From Salipiger marinus (GTDB taxonomy: Bacteria; Pseudomonadota; Alphaproteobacteria; Rhodobacterales; Rhodobacteraceae), in NCBI RefSeq assembly GCF_900100085.1, contig NZ_FNEJ01000007.1, forward strand, positions 1-64,000: 64,000 nt of DNA, given 5' to 3'. The first letter of the stretch is position 1; every line of letters starts with the position of its first letter. Below the pieces are notes generated by a model. The model searched no databases and had not been told where the DNA came from. It was given only the letters and a program-made list of their open reading frames with translations. A program made the position numbers and the translations under genes. Positions 53,400 through 61,016 of the stretch are shown piece after piece.

Positions 53400-54502
53400 C
53401 CCTGCCCTGCAAACCGCGCGCCCGCGCGCTTGGCCTGCCGCTGCCCGGCACTCCCGGCCCGCTCAACGCCATCACCGACGTGCCCGGGGTGGAGGTGGGC
53501 ACGACCGAGCTTCTGTCCTCGCGCGAGCCTGCTCTGGCCCGGCGCGGCATTCAGGTGCAGACCGGCGTGACCGCGATCCTGCCCCGGGGCCGCGATCCGG
53601 TGCCCCGCCCGGTCTGGGCGGGACAGTTCAGCCTGAACGGCAATGGCGAGATGACCGGCGCGCACTGGATCCGCGATGGCGGCTGGCTGGCCGGGCCGAT
53701 CCTGCTGTCCAATTCCCATGCCATCGGCCCCTGCCATGGCGCGGCGGTGCGCTGGATGATCGACACCTATGGCGCCACATGGGAGGACAATCACCTTTGG
53801 GCCATGCCGGTGGTCGCCGAAACCTATGACGGGGTGCTGAACGACATCAACGGCCTGCATGTGACCGAAGACCATGCCCGCGCGGCCCTTGACGCCGCCC
53901 GCCCCGGCCCGGTGGCGGAGGGCAATTCCGGCGGTGGCGCCGGGATGATCTGTTACGAATTCAAGGGCGGCACCGGCACCGCGTCGCGCCGCGTGCCGGT
54001 CGAGGGGCAGGAGTTTACCCTTGGCGCGCTGGTGCAGGCCAATCACGGGCTGCGGCCATGGCTGACCGTGGCGGGGCGACCCGTGGGCCCGCAGATGCCG
54101 GAGGACCGCATCACCGGCATGACGACCGAGCGCGGATCGATCATCGTGATCCTCGCCACCGACCTGCCGCTGGGGCCGGGGCAGCTGGAACGGCTGGCAC
54201 GCCGCGCCGCGCTTGGCATCGGGCGGGGCGGCACGCCGGGGGGCAACAATTCCGGCGACATCTTTCTGGCCTTTTCCACCGCCAATGCCATGCCGCTGCC
54301 GCAGCTGTCGGGACCGTGGCGGCAGATGACCACGCTCAATGACGAACGGCTGGATCCGGTCTATCTCGCGGCGGTGGAGGCGGTGGACGAGGCGGTGCTG
54401 AACGCGCTCTGCGCCGCCGAAGACGTGCCGCTGGCCCGTCCCGCCACCGGCATCTGCCGCGCCATCGACACCACGCGGCTGCAGGCGCTGGTCGCAGGCT
54501 GA
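53396..54502 (+). CDS. P1 family peptidase (DmpA/BapA-type aminopeptidase)
   Basis: 368 residues. N-terminal-nucleophile hydrolase that cleaves itself before a serine, here Asn285-Ser286 in GGTPGGNNSGD, giving two chains of about 285 and 83 residues. Other family segments: ITDVPGVEVGTT at the N-terminus and VAEGNSGGGAGM in the middle. DmpA relatives release N-terminal D-, L- or beta-amino acids from short peptides and amides. It has no signal peptide, so it acts in the cytoplasm. It is the last gene of the PotABCD-type operon, with a four-base overlap, and may hydrolyse the imported amine conjugate (inference). Confidence 0.9.
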   Translation: MTLPCKPRARALGLPLPGTPGPLNAITDVPGVEVGTTELLSSREPALARRGIQVQTGVTAILPRGRDPVPRPVWAGQFSLNGNGEMTGAHWIRDGGWLAGPILLSNSHAIGPCHGAAVRWMIDTYGATWEDNHLWAMPVVAETYDGVLNDINGLHVTEDHARAALDAARPGPVAEGNSGGGAGMICYEFKGGTGTASRRVPVEGQEFTLGALVQANHGLRPWLTVAGRPVGPQMPEDRITGMTTERGSIIVILATDLPLGPGQLERLARRAALGIGRGGTPGGNNSGDIFLAFSTANAMPLPQLSGPWRQMTTLNDERLDPVYLAAVEAVDEAVLNALCAAEDVPLARPATGICRAIDTTRLQALVAG

Positions 54503-54539
54503 GACGGGGAAGGGGGGCGCGAGGCCCCCCGCGCCCGCG

Positions 54540-55193
54540 TCAGGCCTTGACGCGGCGCTTGTCCAGAACCTCGGCAGCCGTGGGCGTGGGCCAGTCGAAA
54601 TAATCCAGCGTCCCGGCATAGCCATTGCCGCCCATGCGCCCGATGGCATCAAGCCGCGCGTGATCGGAATACTGGGTCGCGGGGTCAAGGATGTCCTCGC
54701 GCACATGCGCCATGACGATGCGGCCCAGAATGATCTCGCGCGCGGAACTGACCTCGATGGCCAGATAGCGTTCGCATTCAAAGGCCACCGGCGCCTCGGC
54801 GATGCGGGGGCTGGCCACCTTCACGCCCGGAATGGCGGTCAGCCCCGCCATCTCCAGCTCGTCGACCTCGGGGGCAAAGGCGGCAGCGGTGACGGCCATC
54901 GCCTCGACATTGGCGCGGTCGACGATGTTGACGGTGAAACATTCCGTCATGCGGATGTTCCACGCGGTGTCCTTGAAGCTGCGGTCGGGCTTGTTTTCCA
55001 CCCCCAGCGCAAGGATCGGCGGATCGGCGGAAAGGCAGTTGAAAAACGAATAGGGCGCGGCATTGACCACGCCGTCGGGCGACACCGTGGTGACCCATGC
55101 GATGGGGCGCGGCACGATGGTGCCGATCATCACCTTATAGGCCTCGCGCGGGGTGAGGGCGGAAAAATCCAGTTCGTGATGGGTCTTGCTCAC
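54540..55193 (-). CDS. Flavin reductase-like FMN-binding protein
   Basis: 217 residues. Split-barrel flavin-reductase-like fold with MIGTIVPRPIAWVTTVSPDG, NAAPYSFFNCLSADPPI and ECFTVNIVDRANVEAMAVTA. GTG 55193 is taken as the start: it overlaps the regulator stop (GTGA) and has AAGGAG eight bases upstream. Related in layout to the protein at 31669-32295. No oxygenase partner is nearby. It may reduce a ring or supply FMNH2 for a distant enzyme in the pathway served by the peptide-type importer (inference). Confidence 0.85.
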   Translation of the reverse strand: MSKTHHELDFSALTPREAYKVMIGTIVPRPIAWVTTVSPDGVVNAAPYSFFNCLSADPPILALGVENKPDRSFKDTAWNIRMTECFTVNIVDRANVEAMAVTAAAFAPEVDELEMAGLTAIPGVKVASPRIAEAPVAFECERYLAIEVSSAREIILGRIVMAHVREDILDPATQYSDHARLDAIGRMGGNGYAGTLDYFDWPTPTAAEVLDKRRVKA

Positions 55194-55879
55194 GGGGCAA
55201 GCTCCTTTCCGTAATGTGACAGGATCTCCTGAACGCTTTCGGCTCTGGGAGACAGTTCCGCCCGCCCGGCCACCGCGCCAAGATGATGGCCCATGATCTC
55301 GATCGCGCGGGACTGGTCGCCGCTGCGGATCGCTTCGATGATCTGGGAATGCTCGTCCACCGCGCAGTCGGACGAATGGCTGCGGGCATAAAGCGACATG
55401 ATGAGCGAGCAGCGCAGCACCACCTCGCGCACGTAGCGGGCCAGCACCTCGTTGCCGGTGAGTTCGGCAAGCAGGATGTGAAATTCCCCCGCCAGCCGGA
55501 TCGAGACCGGGCCATCCTTGCCGCGCGCGGTGTTTTCGCTGCGCACATGCGATTCCAGCTGGTCGAAGCCGCTGCGCGGCATGCGCAGGCACAGCATCCG
55601 GATCACCTCGTTTTCCAGACAGCGGCGCACCTCGAAAATCTGCTGCGCCTCCTCGCGCGAGGGTTCGGCGACAAAGGCGCCACGGTTGCGGCGGGTGACC
55701 ACCAGCCCTTCGTTTTCCAGCCGGACAAGGGCGTGGCGCACGATGGTGCGGCTGACGCCGAACTGGTCGCCCACCGTATCCTCGGGCAGGCGCATGCCGG
55801 GTTTCAGCGCCTGTTCGATGATCGCGCGGCGGAGCAGGTCATGCACGGCATCGGTCAGGGTCGTCTTGCTGTCAGTCAT
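55190..55879 (-). CDS. GntR-family regulator, FadR/FCD type
   Basis: 229 residues. GntR winged helix at about residues 8-70 (RLPEDTVGDQFGVSRTIVRHAL, NRGAFVAEPS) and a helical FCD domain, with GEFHILLAELTGN and DEHSQIIEAIRSGD giving the usual metal-site histidines. It is divergent from the peptide-type ABC operon, across an intergenic region with several ATTGGATACRAT-like sites, and cotranscribed with the flavin reductase gene. It probably controls both directions. Confidence 0.9.
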   Translation of the reverse strand: MTDSKTTLTDAVHDLLRRAIIEQALKPGMRLPEDTVGDQFGVSRTIVRHALVRLENEGLVVTRRNRGAFVAEPSREEAQQIFEVRRCLENEVIRMLCLRMPRSGFDQLESHVRSENTARGKDGPVSIRLAGEFHILLAELTGNEVLARYVREVVLRCSLIMSLYARSHSSDCAVDEHSQIIEAIRSGDQSRAIEIMGHHLGAVAGRAELSPRAESVQEILSHYGKELAP

Positions 55880-55913
55880 GTCGCTCGCTGCTCATCAAAG
55901 GTGCGGTCGTCAT

Positions 55914-55999
55914 ATCGCATACAGATTTTTCCGTCAATTGGATACAATTTGCTTGATTCAGCGTATCCGGTCCCGCATCAAACTTGCATCGTATCCAAT
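55914..55999. promoter_or_regulatory. Four related GntR operator-like sites in divergent promoter
   Basis: ATCGCATACAGA (55914-55925), ATTGGATACAAT (55937-55948, within the inverted repeat AATTG-GATA-CAATT), and on the opposite strand ACCGGATACGCT (55960-55971) and ATTGGATACGAT (55988-55999). A possible fifth half-site, AGATACAAT, lies at 56013-56021. Such ATTG-TATAC-AAT-like elements are typical of FCD-GntR binding. The gap 55880-56039 lies between the regulator and the ABC operon. Confidence 0.5.
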
Positions 56000-56039
56000 C
56001 ACAGCGAATCTAAGATACAATCCTCAGGGAGAGGGAGAC

Positions 56040-57617
56040 ATGCAGATGAGACGGATTTTGCTCGCATCCGCTGCCATTGCCGCTTTTGCGGGCACGGCAC
56101 AGGCGGAGACGGTGCTGAAATGGGGCGCCAACCGGGACATCGGATCGCTGGATCCCTATTCCTACGGCGACAGCTTCACCATCAACGTGCTGAACCACGT
56201 CTATGAAGGGCTGGTGCGCTACAACCGCGATCTCAAGATCGAACCGGCGCTGGCCACCAGCTGGGAGATCCTAGAGGATCAGATCACATGGCGGTTCACG
56301 CTGCGCGAAGACGTGACCTTTCACAACGGCAATCCCTTCACCGCCGAGGATGTCGTCGCCTCGCTGGAGCGGGTCAGCCACGAGACCTCGCCGCTGAAGG
56401 GCAATCTGCCCGCCTATGTCAGCGCCGCCGTGGTCGACACGCATACGGTTGATGTCACGCTGAACGGCACCTATCCGCTGCTGCTGAACGACCTGACCAA
56501 CATCCATATCTTCGACAAGGAATGGATGACCGAGCATGACGCGCTGCTGCCCACCGACATTGGCGCGGGCACCGAAGGCTATGCCACCTACAATGCCAAC
56601 GGCACCGGGCCCTTTGTGGTGGAAAGCCGCCAGCCCGACGCAAAGACGGTGTTCGTGGTCAATCCCGACTGGTGGGACGAGGCGCAGCACAATCTGGACC
56701 GGATCGAACTGACCCCGGTGACCTCTGCCGCGACCCGGGTGGCGGCGCTGCTGTCGGGCGAGATCAATTTCACCAATGACGCGCCGGTGCAGGATCTGCC
56801 GCGGCTGGCGGCAGCCCCCGACGTGCAGGTGCTGGAAGGCGTCGACCTGCGCACCGTGATGATCGGCTTCCCCTTCCGCGAGACGCTGAGCACCGGCGCC
56901 CCCAATCCGTTTTCCAAGCGCGAGGTGCGCGAGGCGCTCTATCGGGCCATTGATCTGGATCTGATCCACCAGCGGGTGATGCGCGGCAAGTCGCGGATCG
57001 CGGGGGCCACGGTCGCGCCCGAGATCCCGGGCTATGTGGAGGCGCTCGATACGGTGCCGGGCTTTGATCCCGACGCGGCGCGGACGGCGCTGGCCGAGGC
57101 CGGGGTGCCCGAGGGGCTGGAATTCGAGTTCAACTGCCTGAGCGACGGTCTGGTGAACGAGGAGCAGGTCTGTCAGGCCATCGCCTCCATGTGGTCGCGG
57201 ATCGGGCTTGCGCCCAAGCTCGACGTGGCGCCGCGCGCGGTGCAGACGCCGAAGCGCACCGGCGGCACCACGGATGTCTATACGCTGGGCTGGGCCACGC
57301 TGCCGATGCTCGACGCCTATTCGCCGCTTCTGCAGATCTTCCACACCAAGGAAGGCAATTCGGGCGTGTTCAACTGGGGCGGCTGGTCCTTTCCCGAGCT
57401 TGACGCGCTGGTGCAGGCCGCAGGCAGCGAGCTCGACGTGGAGAAGCGCCTGAGCCTTGAGACCGAGGCGCTGCAGATCGTCAAGGACCAGCACATCATG
57501 ATCCCGCTGCACCAGCAGCCGATGGCATGGGCGGTGACCGGGGAGGTGGCGGAGATGCCGCTCTTTCCGGACAACAAGCCGCGGCTGTGGTTCGCGCGGG
57601 TGACCCCCGACGCCTGA
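56040..57617 (+). CDS. Peptide/opine-type ABC binding protein (family 5)
   Basis: 525 residues. The signal peptide is about residues 1-22 (RRILLASAAIAAFAGTAQAET). SBP_bac_5 layout: LKWGANRDIGSLDPYSYGDS, WRFTLREDVTFHNGNPFTAEDVV in shortened view, and REALYRAIDLDLI. It binds dipeptides, oligopeptides or other N-rich solutes for the permeases at 57859 and 58844. ATG 56040 follows GGGAGAGGGAG; ATG 56046 is also in frame. The gene is followed by five hairpins before the next gene. Confidence 0.92.
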   Translation: MQMRRILLASAAIAAFAGTAQAETVLKWGANRDIGSLDPYSYGDSFTINVLNHVYEGLVRYNRDLKIEPALATSWEILEDQITWRFTLREDVTFHNGNPFTAEDVVASLERVSHETSPLKGNLPAYVSAAVVDTHTVDVTLNGTYPLLLNDLTNIHIFDKEWMTEHDALLPTDIGAGTEGYATYNANGTGPFVVESRQPDAKTVFVVNPDWWDEAQHNLDRIELTPVTSAATRVAALLSGEINFTNDAPVQDLPRLAAAPDVQVLEGVDLRTVMIGFPFRETLSTGAPNPFSKREVREALYRAIDLDLIHQRVMRGKSRIAGATVAPEIPGYVEALDTVPGFDPDAARTALAEAGVPEGLEFEFNCLSDGLVNEEQVCQAIASMWSRIGLAPKLDVAPRAVQTPKRTGGTTDVYTLGWATLPMLDAYSPLLQIFHTKEGNSGVFNWGGWSFPELDALVQAAGSELDVEKRLSLETEALQIVKDQHIMIPLHQQPMAWAVTGEVAEMPLFPDNKPRLWFARVTPDA

Positions 57618-57627
57618 GCGCGGCGCT

Positions 57628-57785
57628 GCGGACCGCCACTGGCGGTCCGCCGGCGAGGGGTTTCGGATCGCCAAAGGCGATCCGACTGGGAAGAGGGGTT
57701 TCGGATCGCCTTTGGCGATCCGACCGGGAGAGGAGTTTCGGATCGCCTGCGGCGATCCGACCGGCCGGGGGATTTCATCCCCCGG
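57628..57785 (+). repeat. Array of five triloop hairpins between binding protein and permease genes
   Basis: Five stems of 9-10 bp, each with a three-base loop. Stem 1 (57628-57650): GCGGACCGCC/GGCGGTCCGC, loop ACT. Stems 2-4 (57663-57685, 57701-57723, 57738-57760): TCGGATCGCC/GGCGATCCGA, loops AAA, TTT, TGC. Stem 5 (57765-57785): CCGGGGGAT/ATCCCCCGG, loop TTC. Stem 1 differs from 2-4 at two paired positions with compensating changes, so pairing is conserved. The period is 37-38 bases, with GAGGGGTT-like linkers. It fills most of the 241-base gap 57618-57858. REP-like; likely mRNA stabilisation. Confidence 0.85.
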
Positions 57786-57858
57786 ACCCCCTGAGAGTTT
57801 ACTTGGCAAGATGAAGGGGCGCGGGCGGCCCAGGGCGTAAGCCGGATCGGAGACAGAG

Positions 57859-58851
57859 ATGATTGCCTTTCTCATCAAGCGCATGGCCAATGCGGCTTTT
57901 GTGATGCTGGCGGTGGCCCTGCTGGCCTTTGTCATCTTCCGGTTCTTCGGCGACCCGGTGGAGATGATGGTCAACGAGCAGGCGACGCAGGCCGACCGGG
58001 CCGAGCTGCGCGAGCGGCTGGGGCTGAATGACGGATTTGCCACGCAATATGCCCGATTTGTCACCAATGCCGTGCAGGGCGATTTCGGCATCTCCTATCG
58101 CAACCAGCAGGATGTGATGGTGCTGATCAAGGACCGCTTTCCCGCCACGTTCGAGCTGGTGCTGGTGGCCACGGTGATTTCGCTGGTGGTGGGCATTCCG
58201 CTGGGGGTGATCACGGCGGTGCATCGCCGCTCGCGGCTGGCGCAGGCGCTGCAACTGGGATCCATCGTGGGCGTGTCGCTGCCGAGCTTCGTGGTGGGGA
58301 TCCTGCTGATCCTTGGCTTTTCCGTCTCTCTGGGCTGGCTGCCCGCCTTTGGCCGGGGCGAGACGGTGCAGATCGGCTGGTGGTCCACCGGGCTGCTGAC
58401 GCCTTCGGGGCGGGCGGCGCTGGTGCTGCCTGCGGTGTCGCTGTCGACCTTTCAGATCACGCTGGTGATGCGGCTGGTGCGGGCCGAGATGCTGGAGACG
58501 CTGCGCAGCGATTACATCAAGTTCGCCCGGGCGCGCGGCGTGCCTGCGGCGCGGGTGCAGTGGCGCCATGCGCTGCGCAACTGCCTGATGCCGGTCATCA
58601 CCCTGACCGGCATGCAGATCGGCAATCTCATCGCCTTCGCGCTGGTGACGGAGACGGTGTTCCAGTGGCCGGGCATGGGGATGCTGTTCATTCAGGCGGT
58701 GACCTTTGTCGATATCCCGGTGATGGCCGCCTACCTGCTGCTGGTGTCGCTGATCTTTGTGGTGCTGAACACCGTGGTGGACATCACCTATGCCTGGGTC
58801 GACCCGCGGCTGCGCGATGACAGCGCCCGATCCGGAGGCGCACATGGCTGA
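57859..58851 (+). CDS. Peptide-type ABC permease, DppB-like
   Basis: 330 residues. Six-segment BPD_transp_1 permease; the N-terminus IAFLIKRMANAAFVML and EAA loop YIKFARARGVPAARVQWRHALRN near residue 215 are typical of DppB/OppB. AGACAGAG precedes the ATG. It lies after the hairpin array, so its expression is probably lower than that of the binding protein. It overlaps the DppC-like gene by eight bases. Confidence 0.92.
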   Translation: MIAFLIKRMANAAFVMLAVALLAFVIFRFFGDPVEMMVNEQATQADRAELRERLGLNDGFATQYARFVTNAVQGDFGISYRNQQDVMVLIKDRFPATFELVLVATVISLVVGIPLGVITAVHRRSRLAQALQLGSIVGVSLPSFVVGILLILGFSVSLGWLPAFGRGETVQIGWWSTGLLTPSGRAALVLPAVSLSTFQITLVMRLVRAEMLETLRSDYIKFARARGVPAARVQWRHALRNCLMPVITLTGMQIGNLIAFALVTETVFQWPGMGMLFIQAVTFVDIPVMAAYLLLVSLIFVVLNTVVDITYAWVDPRLRDDSARSGGAHG

Positions 58852-59830
58852 TCAGGAGAGCCCGATGGACCACACCGCATCCCCCGCCGCCCCGGCGCGG
58901 CCCGAGACCGCCGCACGACCGTCGCGCCTGACCCGGCTCAGGGACAGCGACCTTGCGCATTCCTTCCGCGCGCATCCCTCTGCGATGCTTGCCGCCGCGG
59001 TGCTGGCGCTGGTCGCGCTGAGTGCGGTGCTGGCACCGCTCATCACCCCGCAGAACCCCTATGATCTGGCGGCGCTGGAGCTGTGGAATTCCGAGATCCC
59101 GCCGATCTGGCAGGCGCAGGGCCAGTGGCCCTATCTGCTGGGCACCGACACGCAGGGCCGCGACATCCTGTCGGCCATCCTTTATGGCTCGCGGATTTCG
59201 CTGATCATCGGTTTCGCCTCGGTGCTGCTGGCGCTGAGCGTCGGCCTGTCGCTGGGGCTGGTCGCGGGCTATCTGGGCGGCTGGGTCGACAATGTGATCA
59301 TGCGCGTGGGCGACGTGCTGCTGTCCATGCCCTTCATCCTGATCGCGATCCTGATCACCGCCATCGCCACCGCCTCGCTGCCCGCCGGGCTGCGCGACGT
59401 GCTGGCGGCGCCGATCCTGATCTTCGCCATCGCCGTGCCCTCCTGGGTGCAATATGCCCGCACGGTGCGCGCCTCGGCCATGGTGGAGGCGAAGAAGGAA
59501 TATGTGCAGGCGGCGCGGCTGATCCGGGTGCCGGCGTGGCGGATCATGCTGCACCACATCCTGCCCAACTGCCTGACGCCGATCATGGTGGCGGCGACGC
59601 TGAATTTCGGCCTTGCCATCCTGTCCGAGGCGACGCTGTCCTTTCTGGGCGTGGGCATGCCGCCGGACCAGCCAAGCCTTGGCACCCTGATCCGGATCGG
59701 CAACCAATACCTGTTTTCCGGCCTGTGGTGGATCGTGGTCTTTCCCTCGGTCCAGCTGTGCCTGATCGTCCTGTCGGTCAACATGATCGGCGACTGGCTG
59801 CGCGACGCGCTCAACCCCAAACTCCGGTGA
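58844..59830 (+). CDS. Peptide-type ABC permease, DppC-like
   Basis: 328 residues. A cytoplasmic N-terminal tail is followed by six membrane segments. GTDTQGRDILSAILYGSRISL near residue 105 and EYVQAARLIRVPAWRIMLHHILP near residue 225 are DppC hallmarks. ATG 58844 has GGAGG five bases upstream. The upstream in-frame ATGs lie inside the DppB-like gene. It forms the channel with the protein at 57859. It is followed directly by two amidohydrolase genes. Confidence 0.92.
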   Translation: MADQESPMDHTASPAAPARPETAARPSRLTRLRDSDLAHSFRAHPSAMLAAAVLALVALSAVLAPLITPQNPYDLAALELWNSEIPPIWQAQGQWPYLLGTDTQGRDILSAILYGSRISLIIGFASVLLALSVGLSLGLVAGYLGGWVDNVIMRVGDVLLSMPFILIAILITAIATASLPAGLRDVLAAPILIFAIAVPSWVQYARTVRASAMVEAKKEYVQAARLIRVPAWRIMLHHILPNCLTPIMVAATLNFGLAILSEATLSFLGVGMPPDQPSLGTLIRIGNQYLFSGLWWIVVFPSVQLCLIVLSVNMIGDWLRDALNPKLR

Positions 59831-59834
59831 TGTG

Positions 59835-61016
59835 ATGACTTCCCTGACCCTCAAGAATGTCCGCCCCATGGCGGGCGCCCTGACCGACCTTTACATCCGC
59901 GATGGCCGTTTCGCCGACAGCGCCCCCGAGGGGGCGGAGGTGATCGACGGCGGCGGGCGCATCGTGATCCCCGGTCTGGTCGAGGCGCATACCCATCTCG
60001 ACAAGTCGCTGCTGGGACTGCCGTGGTATCGCAACGAGGTGGGGCCGCGGCTGATCGACAAGATCACCAACGAGCGCGAGGTGAAGGTCGCTCTGGGGCT
60101 CGATCCGCAGGTGCAGAGCGAACGGCAGGCCATCCTGTCCATGAGCCACGGCACCACGCAGATCCGCAGCCATGTGGATGTGGACACGCATCACGGGCTT
60201 GCCGGGATCGAAGGCGTGATGGCCACCCGCGAAAAGCTGGCCGGGCTGGTGGAGATCGAGATCGTGGTCTTTCCGCAATCCTCGATGATGCCGCGTTTGG
60301 GCACGCTGGAGCTGATGGACGAGGCGCTGGCGCTGGGGGCCGAGGTGGTGGGCGGCATCGATCCCTGCGGCATCGACCGCGATCCGAAGGGGCATCTGGA
60401 TGCGGTCTTTGCGCTGGCCGAGAAACACGGCAAGCCCGTCGACATCCATCTGCACGAACGCGACGCGCTTGGCGGCTTTTCCATGGAGGAGATCATCGCC
60501 CGCACCAAGGCGCTTGGCATGCAGGGCAAGGTGACCATCAGCCATGCCTTCTGTCTGGGCGCGCTGGACCGGGGCTATGTCGCCGGGCTGCAGGACCAGC
60601 TGGCCGAGCAGCGCATCCATATCGTCACCACCGCCCCCGCTTCGGCCCCGGTGCCGCTGGTGAAGGAACTGCGTGCGGCGGGCATCCTGACCGGGGCGGG
60701 ATCGGACGGCATCCGCGACACATGGGGCCCCTATGGCAATGCCGACATGCTGGAACGGGCGATGTTCATCGGGCTGCGCAACAACCTGCGCCGCGATGAC
60801 GAGGTGGAGCTTGCGCTTGACATCTGCACCTTCGGCGGCGCCGCGATCATGGAGACCGAAGGCTACGGGCTCGGGCCGGGCGACCGCGCCGACTGCGTGC
60901 TGGTCGAGGGCGAGACGCTGGCCGAGGCGGTGGCGCTGCGCGCGCCGCGCCCGCTGGTGCTGAAGGGCGGGAGGGTCATCGCGCGCAACGGCACCTGCGT
61001 GATCGAGGCGCCGTGA
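59835..61016 (+). CDS. Amidohydrolase, cytosine deaminase/AtzC-like
   Basis: 393 residues. Amidohydrolase TIM barrel with complete metal motifs: HTHLDKS (His52, His54), DIHLHERD, TISHAFCLG and GAGSDGIRDTWGP with the catalytic Asp. HLDK is the form found in cytosine deaminase and related ring-nitrogen deaminases such as AtzC. It probably hydrolyses or deaminates a nitrogen heterocycle brought in by the flanking ABC importer (inference). ATG 59835 is preceded in frame by GTG 59832. It overlaps the second amidohydrolase by four bases. Confidence 0.88.
   Translation: MTSLTLKNVRPMAGALTDLYIRDGRFADSAPEGAEVIDGGGRIVIPGLVEAHTHLDKSLLGLPWYRNEVGPRLIDKITNEREVKVALGLDPQVQSERQAILSMSHGTTQIRSHVDVDTHHGLAGIEGVMATREKLAGLVEIEIVVFPQSSMMPRLGTLELMDEALALGAEVVGGIDPCGIDRDPKGHLDAVFALAEKHGKPVDIHLHERDALGGFSMEEIIARTKALGMQGKVTISHAFCLGALDRGYVAGLQDQLAEQRIHIVTTAPASAPVPLVKELRAAGILTGAGSDGIRDTWGPYGNADMLERAMFIGLRNNLRRDDEVELALDICTFGGAAIMETEGYGLGPGDRADCVLVEGETLAEAVALRAPRPLVLKGGRVIARNGTCVIEAP

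Noticed and set aside
57663-57760. Short repeats at regular spacing considered as a CRISPR array
   Set aside because: The repeats are full palindromes with near-identical 14-15 base linkers, so there are no unique spacers, and no cas genes are present.
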